Of a DNA stretch of 64,000 bases, positions 23,943 to 37,200 are shown one piece after another; the first letter of the stretch is position 1, and each line of letters starts with the position of its first letter. The translations under genes and the position numbers were made by a program. The notes under the pieces were generated by a model that had not been told where the DNA came from, did no database searches, and saw only the letters and a program-made list of their open reading frames with translations. The DNA lies in assembly GCF_018143015.1 (NCBI RefSeq), contig NC_054751.1, forward strand, positions 15,857,292 to 15,921,291, written 5' to 3'. Source of the DNA: Lytechinus variegatus. Lineage: Eukaryota; Echinodermata; Echinoidea; Temnopleuroida; Toxopneustidae.

Positions 23943-24129
23943 TTAAGTTCCACTGCCAATGGAAAGTTTACCCTCCCAGTGCTCAAGAGGTAAGCTCCTT
24001 ACCATGGAACTCATTATGCAGCATTTGCGTATACTGAACAGGCACAAATAACAATTTTCTGTTATGGCACATGTCAGTTATCTCTCAAACAAAAATTTAA
24101 AGTCAGACTATGTGAGAAAGAAATTATAC

Positions 24130-24295
24130 AGCGGCGGCGTCAACATTGAAATCTTAACCAAGGTTAAGTTTTTGAAATGTCATCATAACTTAGAAAGTAT
24201 ATGGGCCTAGTTTATGAAACTTGGACATAAGGGTAATCAAATATGACTGAACATCCTGCTTGAGTTTCAGGTCACATGACCAAAGTCAAAGGTCA
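24130..24295 (+). repeat. DR1-A repeat, left part of an interrupted copy
   Basis: Starts at gcggcggcgtcaacattgaa and runs to caaaggtca just before the TTAA at 24296. The sequence resumes at 26031 (TTAAGGGTCAATGAAATTAG), so 1.7 kb of stacked MITEs split it. Confidence 0.75.
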
Positions 24296-24299
24296 TTAA

Positions 24300-24891
24300 A
24301 GGTCAAGTCCACCTCAGAAAAATGTTGACTTGAATCAATAGAGAAAAATCAGACAAGCACAATGCTGAAAATTTCATCAAAATCGGATGTATAATAAGAA
24401 AGTTATGACATTTCAAAATTTCGCTTATTTTTAACAAAATAGTTATATGAACGAGCCAGTTCTCTCCAAATGAGAGAGTCGATTATGTCACTATTTCTTT
24501 TGTTTTTATTGTCTGAATTATACAATATTTCAATTTTTACAAATTTGACGGTTAGGACCTCCTTGCCTGAAGCACAAAATGTTGAAATAATGGAATTCCA
24601 CGTGTTCAGGGATTAATGAAACCTTATTTCACATGACGATGACGAGAAAATAAAAATATTTCATATACCCGGTAATAAAATACAAAAGAAATAGTGAGTG
24701 AGTGATGTCATCAGTTCCTCATTTGCATACCGACCGAGATGTGCATATAACTGTTTTGTGAAATGAAGCGAAACCTTAAAATGCCATAATTTTCTTATTT
24801 TACATCCGATTTTGATGAAGTTTTCAGTGTTTTGCTTGTTGAATTTTTCTCTTTTTATTCAAATCAAGTTTTTGTTGGGTGGACTTGTCCT
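24300..24891. mobile_element. TTAA-2 MITE, copy 3 (first of a stack)
   Basis: 592 bp between TTAA 24296-24299 and 24892-24895. Left end AGGTCAAGTCCACCTCAGAA; right end gggtggacttgtcctt. Its right TTAA is also the left TTAA of the next element. Confidence 0.8.
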
Positions 24892-24895
24892 TTAA

Positions 24896-25643
24896 CCCTA
24901 TCTAGGCCGGGGGGGGGGGCCTCGGAGGCCCCCCTCGACGAGTCGCGCGATATTTTCACCGCACAAAAGTTTTTGACAGTGCTGCTCGCTGACTTATTAC
25001 TTTTAAGTCTTGCGCAACTTTTGAGACCAATTTTGCGTCATCCGGGTTCACGGTTCTGAAATTACGCAACGTTATGTAAGTGCATGTCAGACCAAAAATT
25101 GCTCAAAAACAGGATTTCGTGTACAAAGTTAATGTATATTGTGTTTTCAACCAAAAATCATAAATGTAGGATTAATTTGAGTTTTGCTGGCCTAAATGTA
25201 TGTATTTTATGCTGCTTATGATCTTAGAAGAGTCCCCAATGAATTTCATTGAAAAAAACAATGAAAAACAAAGGGTCCAAAAAACAAAGAAATACATAAG
25301 AAATTGCAAAAAACATAATACATAAGAAATTGATCTGATATCAAATTCTGTTCATGTACATTTGCTAAGAACATCACAAAGAGTTTCTATGCCAAAAATT
25401 AGAACATTTGGAGCTTTATTTATGGAGTTCGAGGAAAAAGATTTCGCATACTAATTACGCATAAATTAGCATGATTACGTAATAACAATTCACATGAAAT
25501 AAATTGCTATACACTTTTGTAGATTATATCCTAGACAACCTGCCTGCGGTCGACGGCCGAGATCTCAAGGGGGGAGGCCTGGGAAACCCCCCCCCCCCCC
25601 TCCAGGCCATATGAACTCCCAAAATACCCCAGCCTAGATAGGG
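24896..25643 (-). mobile_element. TTAA-1b MITE (second of the stack)
   Basis: 748 bp between TTAA 24892-24895 and 25644-25647. Inverted tips CCCTATCTAGGC. The interior (gctgctcgctgacttattac, gtgtacaaagttaatg) is the reverse orientation of TTAA-1, but the tips differ, so it is a subfamily. Confidence 0.7.
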
Positions 25644-25647
25644 TTAA

Positions 25648-26030
25648 AGAGAAATTCCAGTAGTTGCAGTAAACACTGATTTCATGAGAAAGTCTGTAAA
25701 ACAAGGCTTAATTGTCAGTATATCATCGAGGATCTAGATCTGGTACAGTTACATTAACTGAACTTTGTGAAATCTTGAAATCTATGCTGAAAAATGTTCA
25801 CACCGAAGATCCCCAACACAGATAAGCTAACGTGGGACAATGTATAATTATTGCTTAGGGCGTCCTACCCGATTCCTGTGCTTATTTGCTGATTTCTCAG
25901 CAATTACACAATTTCTTCCAGAATTCTTTGGCACATGCGTTTTATTTATACAAACAGACACTTTGGTGGTCATTTCATTGGATTCTGTACGAACTCATTT
26001 TGATATCGTTACCAAAACTAGCATTTACCT
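25648..26030. mobile_element. TTAA-3 MITE (third of the stack)
   Basis: 383 bp between TTAA 25644-25647 and 26031-26034. Left tip AGAGAAATTCCAG and the reverse-complemented right tip AGGTAAATGCTAG are imperfect inverted repeats. Single copy in the window; no coding content. Confidence 0.55.
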
Positions 26031-26415
26031 TTAAGGGTCAATGAAATTAGACCATGTTGGGGGAATCAATATCGAAATTTTAACCAAGGTCCAGTTTTTT
26101 AAATGTTGTCATAACTTGACCTAGGTCATAAAACTTAGACATAAGGGTAATAGTGTATCACTGAAGATCTTCCTTGAGTTTCAGGTCACATGATTGAGGT
26201 CAAAGGTCACTTAGGGTCAAACTATGGCCATGTCGGGGTTATTTCAGGAATTATAACTTTAAAACTTTATAGATCTAGTTAATGAAACTTGGACATAAGA
26301 GCAACCGTGTATCCCTGAATATTATGTGTGAGTTTCAGGTCACATGACCAAGGTCAAAGGTCACTTAGGGTCAACAAACTTTGGCCATATTGGGGTTATA
26401 GGAGGAATTGCCATC
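26031..26415 (+). repeat. DR1-A repeat, middle part
   Basis: Resumes the copy interrupted at 24295. Two internal units, each with an exact AGGTCAAAGGTCA (about 26203 and 26353), preceded by GGTCACATG. Confidence 0.75.
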
Positions 26416-27200
26416 ATCCTAAGAAGACGGGGGGGGGGGCTGATTCACCCCCTCGACATTTTTCGCGATAAATCCCTCACTCGAAATTTTTTGACCACGT
26501 CGTTCGCTGACTTTTTACTTTCAAGTCTCGTGCAACTTTTGAGACCAAAATTGTGACCCTGGGAAAGCGGTTCCGAAATTACGCAAGATTTCGTAAGTGC
26601 ATGCAGGCCCAAAATTACTTAAAACGTGAATTTGTGTACAAATCCAATGCAAATAATGTTTTTAGCCCAAAATTCATAAAATGTATCATTATTTTTCCTT
26701 TTACTGCTTAAAATCAATTAATTTTATCTTGTTTATGGTCAAAATAAAGTTCCCGATAATTTCCATTGACAAAACAATAAAAAATAAAAAGTCGAAAAAC
26801 AAAAAATACATAAGAAATTTAGAAAACAATAGAATATATATATATATATGTGTATATATATAAGACATATATAAAAAAAATACATAAGAAAATAAATGTG
26901 ATGTTGAAATTTTTGAAAAATAAATTTGATCAGATGCCTTTCTAGAGTCTATGAAACAAAAATTAGAAGTTTAGGGGAATTATTTCATTAATTAGAGCAA
27001 CTTATGATTTTGAATTAGCATAATTAATGAGCAGTGAGACTTTTGACAGAATTTGATATTATAGTTTTGTAGATAATGCCATGGGTAATGCGCGTGCTAA
27101 TTTGCATTCCGATCGCGCGTTCGGCGGCTGAGATCATAAGGGGGGCTGGATGAGCCTCCCCCGTCTTTTTAGGCGTCGAAATAGCCCAGTCTATTTAGGG
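26416..27200 (-). mobile_element. TTAA-1 MITE in reverse orientation
   Basis: Right junction gtctatttaggg|TTAA (27201-27204) is the reverse of the family's left end. The left junction cctaagaagacggggg has lost a clean TTAA (atca). Contains a (TA)n run near 26835. It interrupts the same DR1-A copy a second time. Confidence 0.65.
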
Positions 27201-27204
27201 TTAA

Positions 27205-27760
27205 AAGTCTATGGATCTAATTCATGAAACTTTGTGTGTGTTCCAGGAACATGGCCAAGATCAAAGGTCATTCATTAGGTTAATGAACTCTGGCCGTGTT
27301 GGGAGTATGTGTTGAATTGGCATCATAACTTAGGAAATTTATGTATCTAGCTCATGAAACATCGACAGAAGGGTAATCAAGTATGAATGATTGTTTTGCA
27401 CATTTCTTATGTCACATGATCATGGTCAAATGTCATTTTGGGTCAATGGACATAGTGTTTTTATATAATTTTGGTGTTTTCTTCTGTGAATAACTATTCA
27501 TTAGCTGTTTTCAAAGGAAGAACTGCTGCTATATCGAATTGCGATGCAGGCGAGACTGCCAGAGGCGTTCCACTCGTTGAAATGTCATCATAACTTACAA
27601 AGTGTGTAGACCCAGTTCATGAAACTTGGATATAAGGGCAATCAAGTATTACTGAGCATCCTGACTGAGTTTCAGGTCACATGACCAGGGTCAAAGGTCA
27701 TTTAGTGTCAATGAACTTAGACCATGTTGGGGGAATCAATATCGAAATCTTAACCTCAAG
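27205..27760 (+). repeat. DR1-A repeat, right end plus an extra unit
   Basis: Runs to the family's right tip (gcaggcgagactgccagagg...ccactcg, ending about 27573), followed by one more internal unit (27574-27760) with GGTCACATGACC and a near DR1. The direct repeats here differ from AGGTCAAAGGTCA by one base each. Confidence 0.7.
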
Positions 27761-27818
27761 TATTTAAATATTTATTTCTTCTGTTTTTCATTGTTATTGA
27801 TGTAGATGATGTGATGGT

Positions 27819-30786
27819 GTAGCTTTGAAATTAAGATAAATTTATCTTCGAGTAGCTTTGAAATTAAGATGAATTTATCCTCGTGTAGCTTTGAAATGAA
27901 GATAAATGTATCCTTGTGTAGTTTTCAAGTCAAGATTAATTTATCATGTAGCCTTGAAATTAAGATAAATTCATCCTCGTGTAGCCTTGAAATTAAGATA
28001 AATTAATCCTCGTGTATCCTTGTATTTAGGATAAATTTATCCTCGTGTAGCCTTGAAATTAGGATAAATTTATCCTTGTGTAGCCTTGAAATTAGGATAA
28101 ATTTATCCTCGTGTATCCTTGTAATTAGGATAAATTTATCCTCGTGTATCCTTGTATTTAGGATAAATTTATCCTCATACAGCCTTGAAATTAAGATAAA
28201 TTTATCCTCATGTAGCCTTGAAATTAAGATAAATTTATCCTCATGTAACCTTGAAATTACAATAAATTTATCCTCATCCAGCCTTGAAATTAAGATAAAT
28301 TTATCCTCATGTAGCCTTGAAATTAAGATGAATTTATCCTCATGTAACCTTGAAATTAGGATAAATTTATCCTCATGCAGCCTTGAAATTAAGATAAATT
28401 AATCCTCGTGTATCCTTGTAATTAGGATAAATTTATCCTCGTGTAGCCTTGTAATTAGGATAAATTTATCCTTGCGTAGCCTTGAAATTAGGATAAATTT
28501 ATCCTCGTGTATCCTTGTAATTAGGATAAATTTATCCTCGTGTATCCTTGTAATTAGGATAAATTTATCCTCATGCAGCCTTGAAATTAAGATAAATTAA
28601 TCCTCGTGTATCCTTGTAATTAGGATAAATTTATCCTAGTGTAGCCTTGAAATTAGGATAAATTTATCCTCGTGTATCCTTGTAATTAGGATAAATTTAT
28701 CCTCGTGTATCATTGTAATTAGGATAAATTTATCCTCATGCAGCCTTGATATTAAGATAAATTTATCCTCGTGTAGCCTTGAAGTTAGGATAAATTTATC
28801 CTTGTGTAGCCTTGAAATTAAGATAAATTTATCCTCATGTAGGTTTTAAATTAGGATAAATTTATCCTCATGTAGGTTTTAAATTAGGATAAATTAATCC
28901 TCATGTAGCCTTGATATTAAGATAAATTTATCCTCATGTAGTCTTGAAATTAAGATAAATTTATCCTCGTGTAGCCTTGAAGTTAGGATAAATTTATCCT
29001 CGTGTAGCCTTGAAATTAAGATAAATTTATCCTCGTGTAGGTTTGAATTAAGATAAATTTATCCTCATGTAGCCTTGAAATTAGGATAAATTTATCCTCA
29101 TGTAGCCTTGAAATTAAGATAAATTTATCCTCATGTAGCCTTGAAATTAGGATAAATTTATCCTCATGTGGCTTTGAAATAAGGATAAATTTATCCTCAT
29201 GTAGGTTTTAAATTAGGATAAATTTATCCTCATGTAGCCTTGAAATTAGGATAAATTTATCCTTGTGTATCCTTGTAATTAGGATAAATTTATCCTCGTG
29301 TATCTTTGTAATTAGGATAAATTTATCTCGTGTATCCTTGTAATTAGGATAAATTTATCCTCATGCAGCCTTGATATTAAGATAAATTTATCCTTGTGTT
29401 GCCTTGAAGTTAGGATAAATTTATCCTCGTGTAGCCTTGAAATTAAGATAAATTTATCCTCATGTAGGTTCTAAATTAGGATAAATTTATCCTTGTGTAG
29501 GTTTTAAATTAGGATAAATTAATCCTCATGTAGCCTTGATATTAAGATAAATTTATCCTCATGTAGGTTTGAAATTAGGATAAATTTATCCTCATGTAGC
29601 CTTGATATTAGGATAAATTTATCCTCATGTAGGTTTGAAATTAAGATAAATTTATCCTCATGTAGTCTTGAAATTAAGATAAATTTATCCTCATGTAGCC
29701 TTGAAATTAGGATAAATTTATCCTCGTGTATCCTTGTAATTAGGATAAATTTATCCTCGTGTATCCTTGTAATTAGGATAAATTTATCCTCGTGTAGCCT
29801 TGAAGTTAAGATAAATTTATCCTCATGTAGGTTTTAAATTAGGATAAATTTATCCTCATGCAGGTTTTAAATTAGGATAAATTAATCCTCATGTAGCCTT
29901 GATATTAAGATAAATTTATCCTCATGTAGCCTTGATATTAAGATAAATTTATCCTCATGTAGGTTTGAAATTAAGATAAATTTATCCTCATGTAGTCTTG
30001 AAATTAAGATAAATTTATCCTCATGTAGCCTTGAAATTAGGATAAATTTATCCTCGTGTATCCTTGTAATTAGGATAAATTTATCCTCGTGTAGCCTTGA
30101 AATTAAGATAAATTTATCCTCATGTAGGTTTTAAATTAGGATAAATTTATCCTCATGTAGGTTTTAAATTGGGATAAATTAATCCTCATGTAGCCTTGAT
30201 ATTGAGATAAATTTATCCTCATGTAGGTTTGAAATTAGGATAAATTTATCCTCATGTAGCCTTGATATTAGGATAAATTTATCCTCATGTAGGTTTGAAA
30301 TTAGGATAAATTTATCCTCATGTAGGTTTGAAATTAAGATAAATTTATCCTCATGTAGGTTTTAAATTAGGATGAATTAATCCTCATGTAGCCTTGATAT
30401 TAAGATAAATTTATCCTCATGTAGGTTTGAAATTAGGATAAATTAATCCTCATGTAGCCTTGATATTAAGATAAATTTATCGTCATGTAGGTTTGAAATT
30501 AGGATAAATTTATCCTCGTGTAGCCTTGAAGTTAGGATAAATTTATCCTCGTGTAGCCTTGAAATTAAGATAAATTTATCCTCATGTAGGTTTGAAATTA
30601 GGATAAATTTATCCTCATGTAGCCTTGATATTAGGATAAATTTATCCTCATGTAGCCTTGAAATTAGGATAAATTTATCCTCATGTAGCCTTGAAATTAA
30701 GATAAATTTATCCTCATGTGGCCTTGAAATTAAGATAAATTTATCCTAATGTAGTTTTAAAATGAAGATAAATTAATCCTTGTATC
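27819..30786 (+). repeat. 33-bp satellite array, about 90 copies
   Basis: Nearly 3 kb of head-to-tail 33-bp units containing the palindrome AGGATAAATTTATCCT and a linker of the type CATGTAGCCTTGAAATT. Linker variants (TAGCCTTGAAATT, TATCCTTGTAATT, TAGGTTTTAAATT, TAGCCTTGATATT) recur in ordered runs, suggesting higher-order repeats. The 11-residue repeat protein readable at 28076-28402 follows from 33 being a multiple of three and is not a gene. Lies just upstream of the first prominin exon seen. Confidence 0.95.
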
Positions 30787-31125
30787 AGCAGGATGAACTG
30801 ATCCGTACAATTGATTTGTATGATATATTTATTTGATCTGTTTTTCCTATTAAATGGTTGTATTAATTGAAATGCTGTTTCCGTTTGTTTCTTTTATTGT
30901 TATAGACTTGCAAACATACATTGAATTGCCAATAGTCATTAAATAGAGTGATTGGAGAGAATGTGTAGATGAGAGAACAAGTCATAAAAGTGGTTGTTAC
31001 GTGCAAAAATGTGAAATAAATATTGTGGAGTGAACATGAAGAATATTTGAAGAAAAGTGAACAAAGATTCATTCATTTTGAAAAGATTTATTGTTCTTAT
31101 TACTTTTCTTCGTATTATATCTCAG
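30787..31125. other. Intron before the first prominin exon seen
   Basis: AT-rich. Ends with a pyrimidine-rich acceptor tract and atatctcag at 31125. No other exon recognised. Confidence 0.5.
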
Positions 31126-31216
31126 AAATTGTGGAGAAGATGCCACGCTATTCAATGCCCTTGAACTTGGATCGTCCGGACTTCTCGACGTCGTCAACGA
31201 TATGAACATACGAGAG
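31126..31216 (+). CDS. Prominin exon a
   Basis: Borders atctcag and gtgatt. Enters with the last base of a split codon, then reads NCGEDATLFNALELGSSGLL and on to NIRE, leaving in phase 0. The Cys begins the region equivalent to the human CRKNRGTYG segment. Confidence 0.85.
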
Positions 31217-34200
31217 GTGATTTGGGGCCTTTATTTATTTGAACTGTTATCAGAAAAAAATGTGAACAATGATTGCTCAAAATTATAATTGGTGGATTTA
31301 TATACCTTTTTTTGCATTTTGCCAAACGATACAAAGCACACATTATTATTACAATTGTTTTAATACCTCGACTGCTTTTTACAGTATGGGTAAATTCCCC
31401 TTTTCAAAGAAAATACGCCATTGGACTCGAACCCACGACCCTCGACAAGTGTTGCGATACATTGCATGATTTAGCATGTTTAAATCACAATCACAATCGA
31501 ATTTCTCGAATAGGAGTGGTCAATAATAGTCTTCTGTGTTTGAGCTATAATTTGTTGCTCTCCATTTCGTTGCCATTGCTGCAATGTCAAGAACGATATA
31601 AAACTTTTTTAATTGATTGTTGATGGGACACCAGACAATTTCACAATCATAATTGCTATCATAAAACAATCCTTTCAAAAGTTCCTAGCAATGCGAAGCA
31701 ACTTTTTAAAATATTTGGATGCATTTTATGATTTCATAAATGACTTATTTGCTCATGTGAGATAGAGCTCCCCTTCGCCATGTTTACAACATTGCAATAT
31801 GGTGAATTCTATCATTAACTGTCATTTCTCTAGATGCTGCCCGATCTAACCAGCGTTTATGAACTGGTCAATGACACAGTGTCCGGCTTGGATGTCTTAC
31901 CTAGTGATGATGCTAACGTCCTCTTGAGCCAACTGACCAGTCAGCTATCGCCCTCCAACATCACAGGAGCTATCGAAGAGGTATCTATGCAAACCTCTCC
32001 CCGGAAGCTTATATGATTATATATATATAGTTAATGCCTAAAAAAATGTACGACCACAGTCATGGAACGGCCATCTATTGAGCATAATTATTATTGCCGT
32101 TGAGAGAACTTCACGAATCCCTGCTATGTTCATGACCCACACTATCACCCTTGTAACTCATACATCTTTCACAAATTTTGATGCTTGTTTTTAAGAAGAA
32201 CAACGCCAAATAGTAAAAGTCGAGTACTTATAGCATGCATTGAATGAAAGATTAAATATCATGTGGTCCTCTTGTTCTTGCCTGATGTATATAGATGCAA
32301 CTAGGACTTGATCAGTTTGCATTGACAAACTTGAGTGACGCCCTCAACACTGGAGCTGATGCTGTCGTTGGAAGCTTTCCGGTAAAAGAATAGTTTCTCA
32401 TTTTAATTGGCAGCAGTACAGTAGTAGTGCTAATAGTAGTAGCAGCAGAAGTAGTAGTAACAGAAGCAATGGTAGAAAAGTATTAGAAGTAGTAGTAGTG
32501 GTATTATAGTAAAGTAGTAGTACTAATAGTAGTATGATAGTAGCTAGTAGTAATAGAAGAAAAAGAAGTAAGAAGAAGAAGAATAAAGAGTATCAATTGC
32601 TGTTTAATAATTTTCATCCTTATTTGTTCATGTTATAATCATCATTCTTACGACACTCTTTCTATCATGTCTATATAGCTATTTACTCAAATAAATCATT
32701 AACACATACAACTTTTCTTTTGATATAAGGCGATGGCATCCGACTTGCGTGATCTGGCCGATGATTTACAAACCATCAGTGACCAGCAACTCCAACTCAC
32801 ACTTAATCTTACGGTAAGACAATAGTTATGTTCACAAAAGAATCGGATCAAATTTTGAATTATATGCCCGACGAAATATTTGATTTGATTTGATACGATT
32901 TCTACAGTTCAATAGCAAGTATATACAAGTATAATAATTTTCAACAGAACATATATAACAACATAGCGTTATTCCATAAAGTATATTAATGATACTTATT
33001 TTTAGTCGAGGAAAAATAAAAATTCAAATGAGAGAGGTGAATACACGGTACCGCCTTGCTGATCCGTTGAATATTCGGAATATAATTATTGAGCCATTTT
33101 GTTGCTTTTTTAATAAAGGAGAAATTCACCCTGAGGTTATAATTTCTAACCTAGACGTAAAATGTTTCATAGGTAATTGGTTATATACCAGCTTAACGTT
33201 TACCAGCAAGAATGCTGTCCTGCCAAGTTCCTGCGGGAGTTAGTACAAACAGAAATAGAAAAAAGAACAATGGTTTTAAGAAGAAAAAAAAACATGAGAA
33301 AAATGTTAATGAAAATTTGGCGAAAATCCATCCATTAAGAGACTGTACCTTACAAGCTTCGGTTTTTTTTTAAGTAGCCTCCTCCTTTTCCAACGTGTTT
33401 GTATGACAATCTTTGTCCTCGTCCCAATGTTATTGTCTCAATGCCACTAGTTCAACCTCGTTTCTAATTTCCTTTACCCCCTCTTTTTCTACCGAATAAC
33501 TTTGACGTTAAGAAAAACATGACAATAAGACGATAAAATTATGCTCTATTTTATCATACCTACTTAATGCAAACACACACATAAAGCAATGGTACATTTT
33601 TCAAAGTATATAAATATATGTATTTTTTTAGAATGGTATGACTACGTTATATAATTTATTATCTGAGTGAATGACTTTTTTACACATTACTATTCTACTG
33701 AATTAAAGAGATACTTATTCGTAAAATCCAGTACTCATAACAGAAATAATCCAACACATATCGGTGTTGTCTGGCTAATTTGTTATCACAAAAAGGAAAA
33801 AGAAATATGTGCGCTCAATGTGGGGCTCGAACCCACGACCCTGGGATTAAGAGTCCCATGAGCTAAGAGGGCTAGCGAGCATTTCAGGTTAACTTAACTT
33901 AGTCGAAAAAGTTGGCTAACGCCATCTCGAGATTGATAAGGTGTGTCATTCATCCATAGAAATACCGTCTGTCATGCTTTGAGTTTTATTTCCACCTGCC
34001 CTGTCTACCGTGACTTTTGAATGCAATATATTATTGATTGTTTATGCATTACATGACGTGAATGCAGGAATACCATCAAAAGCAAAAACAAATAGCACAC
34101 AATTCAAATAATATTTCGCTTTCATTGAACACTTAATGAATAATATTATTATGATACATCCAAGGATTCCACTGCATTTTACTTTTATTTAATTCCGATT

Positions 34201-37200
34201 TGTTTTCCTTACTGTAGTTTTTTTCTTTTCTTTTTTTTTTTTTTTCATCTGTCTTTCTTTTCTTTGCTTTTGTATCTTACATTTTGTTTAACTCTCCCTT
34301 TTTTCTTTCATTTTCTCTACTTTATTTTGACTAATATTTCTTTACTATTTTTTTCTTTATTTAACTTTATTTTTCTTTTTTTTTCTATTCTTCACTTTAC
34401 TTTTTTATTTGCTTTACTTTCCTTTTCTTTTGTTTTTCTTTTCTTAACTTTTCTTTCCTTTGCTTTATTTAACTTTCCCTTTTCTATTTTCTGTTTTTTT
34501 TTTGGTTTAGCTTACCTTGCTTAACCTATCTATTCTTTCTTTATTCCTTTTCTGTTCTTTCATGAATAACAATGATATTTTGTTTTTCCTTTATGTTCCT
34601 GCTTTGGTTTGTTTTCTCTATCTTTTCTTTTCTTTTCTTTGCGTTTCTATTCTATAGTTTGTTTCACTCTCCCTTTTTCTTAGCTTTTCTGTACTTTACC
34701 TTGCTTTACATTTTTTTTTTACTGACTTTACTTTTTCCGTTAATTTGCTTTTCTTTAATTTTGTATTATTTTTTCTTTACTTTCTTTTTTCTTTTTTCTT
34801 TTCTTTACTTTACTTTGCTCTAGTTCACCTACCTTTCCTTTTAAATTCTTTTATTATATTTTACATTATTACCATTCCCTTTATTTTCCTTTCTTTTCTC
34901 TTCCCTTCTTTTTTTCTTTTCTTTTAGTGCTTTTCTTTTATACACTTTCATTTTCTTTTCTTTACTTTACTTTTGTTTTTTTCCCTTGTTTTCTTTTCTT
35001 ATATTTTCGTTTCTTTTCTTTCTCTTTTCTTTTTTTCTTTCATTTCCATTACTTTCCTTTTTTAATATGCTTTACTTATCTTTACTTTTCATATTTTCCT
35101 TTTTTTCTCTTCTTTTATTTTGCTTTTCAATTCTCTTTTCTTTTCCTTTTTTTGGTTTCATTTCCGTTCTTTTCTTTTCTTTCATTTTCTTTCCTTTTTA
35201 AACTTTTCTTTCAGTTTTTTTCTTTTCTTTATCCTTTTCTTTTCTTTACTTTACTTTGTTTTACTTAACTCTACATTTTTTCTTCTTTTTTCCTTTGCTT
35301 TTATTTTCTATTATTTACTTTACTTTACTTTCCCTTTTCTTTTTTTTCTTTGCTTTCTTTTCTTTACATTGTTTCACTTAATTCTACATTTCCCTTTTCT
35401 TCTTTTTTCGTTTCTTTTATTCTATATCATTTTATTTTCTTTACTTCTTTTCTTTTTTTTTTCGTTTTTCATGCACTTCCTTTCTTTTGCTTTTTTTTAA
35501 TTTACTTTGTTTTACTTAACTTTATTTTTTCCCTTTCATCTTCTTTGAAATTAATTTTCGTTTCACTTCTTTTTTCTTTCCTATTCTATACTATACTTTT
35601 ATTTTCTTTACTTTTGATTAATTTGCTTATCTTTACTTTACCTTGCTTTACATTTCTTTTTTTTTTATTCTGTTGTTCATTTATTTCTTTTTAATTTACT
35701 TTTCTTTTATGTTCTACTATTTACTTTATTTTCTCTCGTGACCTTTCGTTTTTGTTTAGTAACCTTGCATTACTTATCCTTTTTTGTTTCTCCCTTTCTG
35801 TTCCCTTTTCTTTTTTTTTTAATTTACTTTGATTTATTCTTTTTCAAAAGTTCTATTTTCGTTCCTTTTCCCACCCTTTTCTTTCCTTTACTTTTCACTT
35901 TTCTTTTGTTTAATTTACCTCACTTTACTAATTACTGTATTTATTCTTATTTCATCTTTCTGTTCTTTCACTTTTTCCTTTCTCTTTTTTCCTTTTCTTT
36001 GCTTTTCTTTTATTACAGGAAAGATATAGATCACTAAACAAAATATAAATAAATATTAATGTTACATATCTTGAAGTGCTGATTATAATCCAAAGTTATG
36101 ATCCACATGATATCTAAGTTGGCTGGCGAAAAATCCTTAAATTAAAGTTCACAATGGTGGCGATGATGAAATTGATGTTGAAGCACGATGAATAACAAGA
36201 GTCACTTTAACGAGTTGAAATGTCTGTGAAGACGATGTTGATAATGATTAACAGTCAATTTCAGCAATCCATGGGTTGAAAGGTGTTCATTAAAACAGGT
36301 TTATGATCTCGATGAGAACTTAGAACTCCGCTCTCAAAGTAACTGAAAACAGTTCATTGATGGTGTGCAAATAATTCAACAGAACATAAAAGTTGTATTC
36401 CAGTTGGAAATAAACTATGCTCTGACATAAAGTCTGGCGTGAAACTCTGAGTTCTGATCTGATATGATGTGTCCTTGAAGAAATTTGCCAGCTTATATAC
36501 AAATTATTCACTATTCTGGAAGCTTCTAGTAATGTCTCTAAAAGAACATTCTGCCAATTTCTAGAGCAGCCTAATTTGAATACATTCTTGAATGACCTCA
36601 GTGAAATTAACAATGTAAACAAAATAGCTAATCCTATTGTTCTTTTCACTGCCACTACGGTCTATTGTAAAGCAATCTCTATTCAGAAATTACAAAATTC
36701 CTAAGCCTATTAAATAGACATGCCTAATATAGCCTTACCATAGAGCCGTAATGAGACATTCTTGAATATTCCTAATCATTCTATGCTAAGAATATCCTTA
36801 AAGAGAAAATAACTAAATAAAATGAATATAATTGCTCTTACAATACTACTTATATATAGCACTATTCTTATTTCATCTTTCTGTTCTTTCATGAATAACA
36901 ATGATCTTATTTTGATACATCCAAAGGATTTTACTGCATTTTGCATATTTATATTCTAATTTTATTTTATTTTTCTTGTATTGTCCTGGTTGGTTTATTT
37001 TTTTTTGTCTATATTTTTTTCATTTTCACCTTCTTTTCTATTTTTTTATCTTATCTTTCTTTTATTTTCTCTTATATATTTTCTTTGCTTTTCTATTCTA
37101 TATACTATTTCACTCTCCCCTTTTTCATTACTTTATCTTGCTTTACATTTCTTCAATTAATTTTTCCTTTACTTTTTTTATCTTCTACTGTTTACTTTAT

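Noticed and set aside
28076-28402. 108-residue repeat protein (INLSSCSLEI type)
   Set aside because: It is the 33-bp satellite read in a frame that happens to lack stops for a short stretch.
27819-30786. CRISPR-like regular repeat array
   Set aside because: Units are contiguous 33-bp repeats with no unique spacers, in a eukaryotic genome context.
31420-31450. Another tRNA gene on the minus strand
   Set aside because: Only the B-box (ggttcgagtcc) is present; there is no A-box or cloverleaf.
36320-36655. 111-residue minus-strand frame in the island between pyrimidine tracts
   Set aside because: No domain, no conserved pattern and no neighbouring exon; left as unassigned sequence.
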